From positions 124,001-188,000 of the forward strand of contig NZ_JAHBDQ010000033.1 of assembly GCF_019956555.1 (NCBI RefSeq): 64,000 nt of DNA, written 5' to 3'. The notes under the pieces are model-generated. The model did no database searches. It worked only from the letters and a program-made list of their open reading frames with translations, and had not been told where the DNA came from. This document shows positions 61,115 through 64,000 of this stretch, piece by piece (position 1 is the stretch's first letter; each line of letters opens with the position of its first letter). The stretch is from Pseudomonas sp. A-RE-19 (GTDB taxonomy: Bacteria > Pseudomonadota > Gammaproteobacteria > Pseudomonadales > Pseudomonadaceae). A program made the position numbers and the translations under genes.

Positions 61115-62082
61115 GCTTCGTCGGGCGACAGGTCGAGCAGGCGACGGGCCATCAGATCAGCGGCACGTACCAATGCATCGGTAATACCCGGCTCGGATGC
61201 CGCATGGCCGGCATCGCGGATCACCTGCAATTCACTGTTCGGCCACGCCTGATGCAGTTCCCACGCGTTGTCCAGTGGACAAATCACGTCGTAACGGCCG
61301 TGGACAATCACGCCGGGCAAATGGGCGATCTTGCCCATGTCGCGAATCAGCTGGTTCGGCTCGAGGAAAGCGTTATTGGTGAAGTAGTGGCATTCGATGC
61401 GGGCGATGGACAACGCACGCTGAGGTTCGGAGAAGCGGTCGACCACCAGCGGATTCGGACGCAAGGTAGCGGTGCGGCCTTCCCAGGTGGACCAGGCCTT
61501 GGCCGCGTGCATCTGGGCGATCTGGTCGTTGCCGATCAGGCGTTTGTGGAACGCCGAAAGCAAGTCGTCGCGCTCGTCCTGCGGGATCGGTGCAATGTAG
61601 TCCTGCCAGTAATCGGGAAACAGACGGCTGGCGCCACACTGGTAGAACCACTCGATTTCCTGAGGACGGCAGAGAAAAATCCCGCGCAGAATCAAACCGT
61701 GCACACGCTCTGGGTGGGTTTGCGCATAGGCCAGGGCCAGGGTCGAACCCCAGGAGCCACCGAACAGCACCCATTTGTCGATGCCCAAGTGCTTGCGAAT
61801 CCGCTCGAGGTCGGCGACCAGATCCCAGGTGGTGTTGTTTTCCAGGCTGGCGTGGGGCGTGGAGCGACCGCAACCGCGCTGGTCGAAGGTGACGATGCGA
61901 TACAGGTTAGGATCGAAATACCGGCGGCTCTGGGCATCACACCCGGCGCCGGGGCCGCCGTGGATGAACACCACCGGCAAACCTTCCGGCGAACCGCTCT
62001 CGTCGACATACAGCGTATGGGTTTTATCGACGGCCAGATCGTGCCGGGCGTGGGGTTTGATCTGCGGGTACAAAGTCTGCAT
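61111..62082 (-). CDS. pip: Proline iminopeptidase
   Basis: A 323-residue alpha/beta hydrolase of family S33 that removes N-terminal proline from peptides. The oxyanion stretch HGGPGAG lies near residue 42, the Ser is in GGSWGST near 110, the Asp in HGRYDVICPL, and the His in RDAGHAASEPG. ATG 62082 (MQTLYPQIKPHARHDL) has GGAG 8 bases upstream; the longer frame upstream is not conserved in form. Cytosolic. Confidence 0.95.
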   Translation of the reverse strand: MQTLYPQIKPHARHDLAVDKTHTLYVDESGSPEGLPVVFIHGGPGAGCDAQSRRYFDPNLYRIVTFDQRGCGRSTPHASLENNTTWDLVADLERIRKHLGIDKWVLFGGSWGSTLALAYAQTHPERVHGLILRGIFLCRPQEIEWFYQCGASRLFPDYWQDYIAPIPQDERDDLLSAFHKRLIGNDQIAQMHAAKAWSTWEGRTATLRPNPLVVDRFSEPQRALSIARIECHYFTNNAFLEPNQLIRDMGKIAHLPGVIVHGRYDVICPLDNAWELHQAWPNSELQVIRDAGHAASEPGITDALVRAADLMARRLLDLSPDEA

Positions 62083-62198
62083 TGCGCGCTCCGTAAGGGG
62101 TTCGATGTCATCCCTGTAGGGACTTCTATTATTCTGCCGTCCGGCATCATAAACCCGAATGACTTCAATGAGCATGCCCCTTGCAGCGTCAGCGTTTG

Positions 62199-63119
62199 TC
62201 AGCCCGTTTTCTGCGCCAAATAGCCGAGCAGGGTTTCATAGAGTCGGTCGACCTCGGCGACCTGCCCCCGGGCCCGCAAACAACCGTGAACCAACCCCTC
62301 GCCGTAGTAAAGCATTGCGCTTACGCCTGCGGCGTTGAGTCGCTCGGCGTAAAGCACGCCGTCATCGCGCAGCGGGTCGAATTGCGCCACGGCGATCAAC
62401 GCCGGTGGCAGACCGCTGAAATAGTCGGCGAGCAAGGGCATCGCATAGGCACCCGGTTGTCGGGTTCCGCCTAAATACAACGCGTGATAACAATCCAGAT
62501 CGCTGCTGCTGAGCAATGGCGCATCGGCGCATTCGCTGCGCGACGGCAATCGGTGATCGCCGCCCAGCCCCGGATAGATCAGAACCTGCGCACAGGGCAT
62601 TGGCTCGCCGGCATCGCGCAAGGCGAGGCACAACGCAGCGGCGAGGTTGCCGCCAGCGCTGTCCCCTGCCACCAGCGTCCGCGCCGGATCAAGCTGAAAC
62701 GGTCCTGTGCGCAGCGCACGCCAGACACTCAGGCAGTCCTTGAACGCCGCCGGAAACGGGTGCTCCGGTGCCAGCCGATAATCAATGGCGATCACCAACG
62801 CGCCAAGCACCGACGCCAGTTCGGCGCAGATAAAGGCGTGGGAATCCAGATCCCCCACCACCCAACCGCCGCCGTGCAGATACACAATGCACGGCCAACC
62901 GTTGGTCGGCGGTGGAACCGAGGGTTGCCAGGCGCGCACCGCCACGCCCGCCAACTTGAGATCGATCACCTCAAGCCCTGCGGGACACGGCGGGGTAAAC
63001 GCCCGGCACATCTCGCTGTAGGCCAGACGCAAACCGGGGAGGCTGCTGTCGGTGCTGTTGAAGCTGAGGGTTTTCTCGACGAAAGCCGCCATCTGTTCAG
63101 AGAGTGGATAAGAAGCCAT
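62199..63119 (-). CDS. Alpha/beta hydrolase of the hormone-sensitive-lipase family
   Basis: A 306-residue esterase-type enzyme. HGGGWVVGD near residue 83 forms the oxyanion hole, and Ser in GDSAGGN near 154 is the nucleophile; Asp in FDPLRDDG and His in GLVHGCL complete the triad. These are family IV (HSL) motifs, typical of short-chain esterases. The natural substrate is unknown. ATG 63119 is preferred, though no strong ribosome site is visible. Confidence 0.88.
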   Translation of the reverse strand: MASYPLSEQMAAFVEKTLSFNSTDSSLPGLRLAYSEMCRAFTPPCPAGLEVIDLKLAGVAVRAWQPSVPPPTNGWPCIVYLHGGGWVVGDLDSHAFICAELASVLGALVIAIDYRLAPEHPFPAAFKDCLSVWRALRTGPFQLDPARTLVAGDSAGGNLAAALCLALRDAGEPMPCAQVLIYPGLGGDHRLPSRSECADAPLLSSSDLDCYHALYLGGTRQPGAYAMPLLADYFSGLPPALIAVAQFDPLRDDGVLYAERLNAAGVSAMLYYGEGLVHGCLRARGQVAEVDRLYETLLGYLAQKTG

Positions 63120-63172
63120 GTGTCTGCAGCCAGTCAAATAGAGGAAGTCAAAAAAACTGAACGACGCAGAAC

Positions 63173-63264
63173 CTGTGGGAGCGTGGCTTGCCCGCGAAGA
63201 ATGCGCCGCGGTTTTTCAGGTATTACGCGTCATCGTTCTTCGCGGGCAAGCCACGCTCCCACAG
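63173..63264. repeat. REP inverted pair, GTGGGAGCGTGGCTTGCCCGCGAA type
   Basis: CTGTGGGAGCGTGGCTTGCC faces GGCAAGCCACGCTCCCACAG. It joins the head of one REP family to the tail of the other, in the gap before the hydrolase gene. Confidence 0.88.
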
Positions 63265-63304
63265 GTCTTGCGTCTTCCTCGCCACGGTGGTCCCGCTCGA
63301 CCAG

Positions 63305-64000
63305 TCAGTTTTTCAAACTGGCCTGAACGGTTGCCACACCCTCCTTCCCATCAAAACTGCTGACACCCGCCAGCCAACGCTGAAGATCTTCAGAATGCTC
63401 GCGCAGCCATTGCCTGGCGACATCCTGCGGCGTCTTGCGCTCCATGATCGGCACCATCAACTGGCTTTCCTGAGCCGCGGTAAAGGTCAGGTTTTCCAGC
63501 AGTCGGTTCACGTTCGGGCAACGCTCGGCATAGTCCGGCGCGGTCACGGTGGAAACGGTCGCCGCGCCTTCGTTCGGGCCATAGACGTCTTCGCTGCCGG
63601 TCAGGTAGGCGATGTGCATGTTGATGTTCATCGGATGCGGGGTCCAGCCGACGAACACCACGAACTCCTTGTGATTGACCGCCCGTTGCACGGCAGCGAG
63701 CATTCCGGCCTCACCAGACTCGATCAGCTTGAAGTCCTTCAAGCCAAAGCGGTTGGTCTCGATCATGGTTTTGATGGTGGTGTTGGCGCCGCTGCCCGGC
63801 TCGATGCCGTAGATCTTGCCGCCGAGCTGATCCTTGAATCTGGCGATGTCGGCGAAGGTTTTAAGGCCCGCCGCCGCAACATAGTCAGGCACGGCAAGGG
63901 TCGCCTGAGCATCCGAGAGGCTCGGTTTGTCCATGACCTTCACTTGATTGGCGGTCACGAACGGGGCGATGTTCTTGTCCATCGCCGGTTTCCAGTAACC
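63305..64000 (-). CDS. Choline/glycine-betaine ABC transporter substrate-binding protein, 3' part
   Basis: The last 231 residues of a periplasmic binding protein, open at the right edge. The OpuAC/ChoX-type fold is shown by WKPAMDKNIAPFV, GKIYGIEPGSGANTTIKTMIE, and the ligand region FVGWTPHPMNINM, whose Trp and aromatic residues form the cage for a quaternary ammonium group. P. fluorescens-type genomes carry several (ChoX, CaiX, BetX, CbcX); this could be any choline-type member. Choline or betaine uptake serves osmoprotection and catabolism. Confidence 0.85.
   Translation of the reverse strand, partial: GYWKPAMDKNIAPFVTANQVKVMDKPSLSDAQATLAVPDYVAAAGLKTFADIARFKDQLGGKIYGIEPGSGANTTIKTMIETNRFGLKDFKLIESGEAGMLAAVQRAVNHKEFVVFVGWTPHPMNINMHIAYLTGSEDVYGPNEGAATVSTVTAPDYAERCPNVNRLLENLTFTAAQESQLMVPIMERKTPQDVARQWLREHSEDLQRWLAGVSSFDGKEGVATVQASLKN

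Noticed and set aside
11029..63264. CRISPR-like repeats
   Set aside because: Repeats are inverted pairs scattered in single gaps, not direct repeats with regular spacers; no cas genes.

Overview
The window is chromosomal DNA from a fluorescent-group Pseudomonas (P. fluorescens complex or a close relative). From about 11 kb onward the genes follow the well-known Pseudomonas order: hemE, gltDB, an AAA-SPOR gene, aroBK, pilQPONM, mrcA, malic enzyme, nuclease, rpmE, priA, argS, SPOR, hslVU, phaC1ZC2D, phaFI, ubiE-ubiJ-ubiB, hisIE, tatABC, rsmE, a chemoreceptor, opgHG, dtd and pip. Codon use is high in G+C, and most long gaps hold the inverted REP pairs typical of this group (GTGGGAGCGAGC..., GTAGGAGCGAGGCTTGCCCGCGAA, GTAGGAGCTGCCGAAGGCTGCG).

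Layout. 1-2.6 kb: the 3' end of an aryl-polyene-type operon (ketosynthase, dehydratase, ketoreductase, ketosynthase, with overlapping stops and starts). 2.7-8.7 kb: a visibly AT-richer accessory block. It holds a DUF6708 protein, two small secreted proteins (one DUF4822), a queuosine-precursor module (queC, a VUT/YhhQ-type transporter with a soluble N-terminal extension, and an overlapping XRE regulator) and two small Pseudomonas hypotheticals. Three copies of a LysR gene 3' end (one intact, two decayed) punctuate this block, so it looks built by repeated insertion or duplication. 8.7-11 kb: a LysR regulator divergent from an MFS exporter.

11-34.9 kb, mostly minus strand: heme synthesis (hemE), ammonia assimilation (gltBD), shikimate pathway (aroB, aroK), the type IV pilus alignment and secretin genes pilMNOPQ, divergent PBP1A (mrcA), malic enzyme, a secreted nuclease, L31 and PriA. 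35-40 kb: argS, an FtsN-like SPOR protein, and the heat-shock protease hslVU behind a clear sigma-32-type promoter. 40-47.6 kb: a complete medium-chain-length polyhydroxyalkanoate locus (two synthases, a depolymerase, the PhaD regulator, and the convergent phasins PhaI and PhaF). 47.7-53.7 kb: one compact run from ubiE to rsmE covering ubiquinone, histidine, Tat export and 16S rRNA methylation, with stop/start overlaps at several junctions. 53.9-55.8 kb: an HBM-type chemoreceptor behind a FliA-like promoter. 56-64 kb, minus strand: periplasmic glucan synthesis (opgGH), dtd-pip, an HSL-type hydrolase, and the 3' end of a choline/betaine-binding protein gene that runs off the window.

The least ordinary part is 2.7-8.7 kb. 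I see no tRNA, rRNA, CRISPR array, transposase, integrase or complete prophage. I found no clearly undescribed multi-gene system; the regulated queC/transporter/XRE module and the LysR-fragment repeats around it are the best leads.
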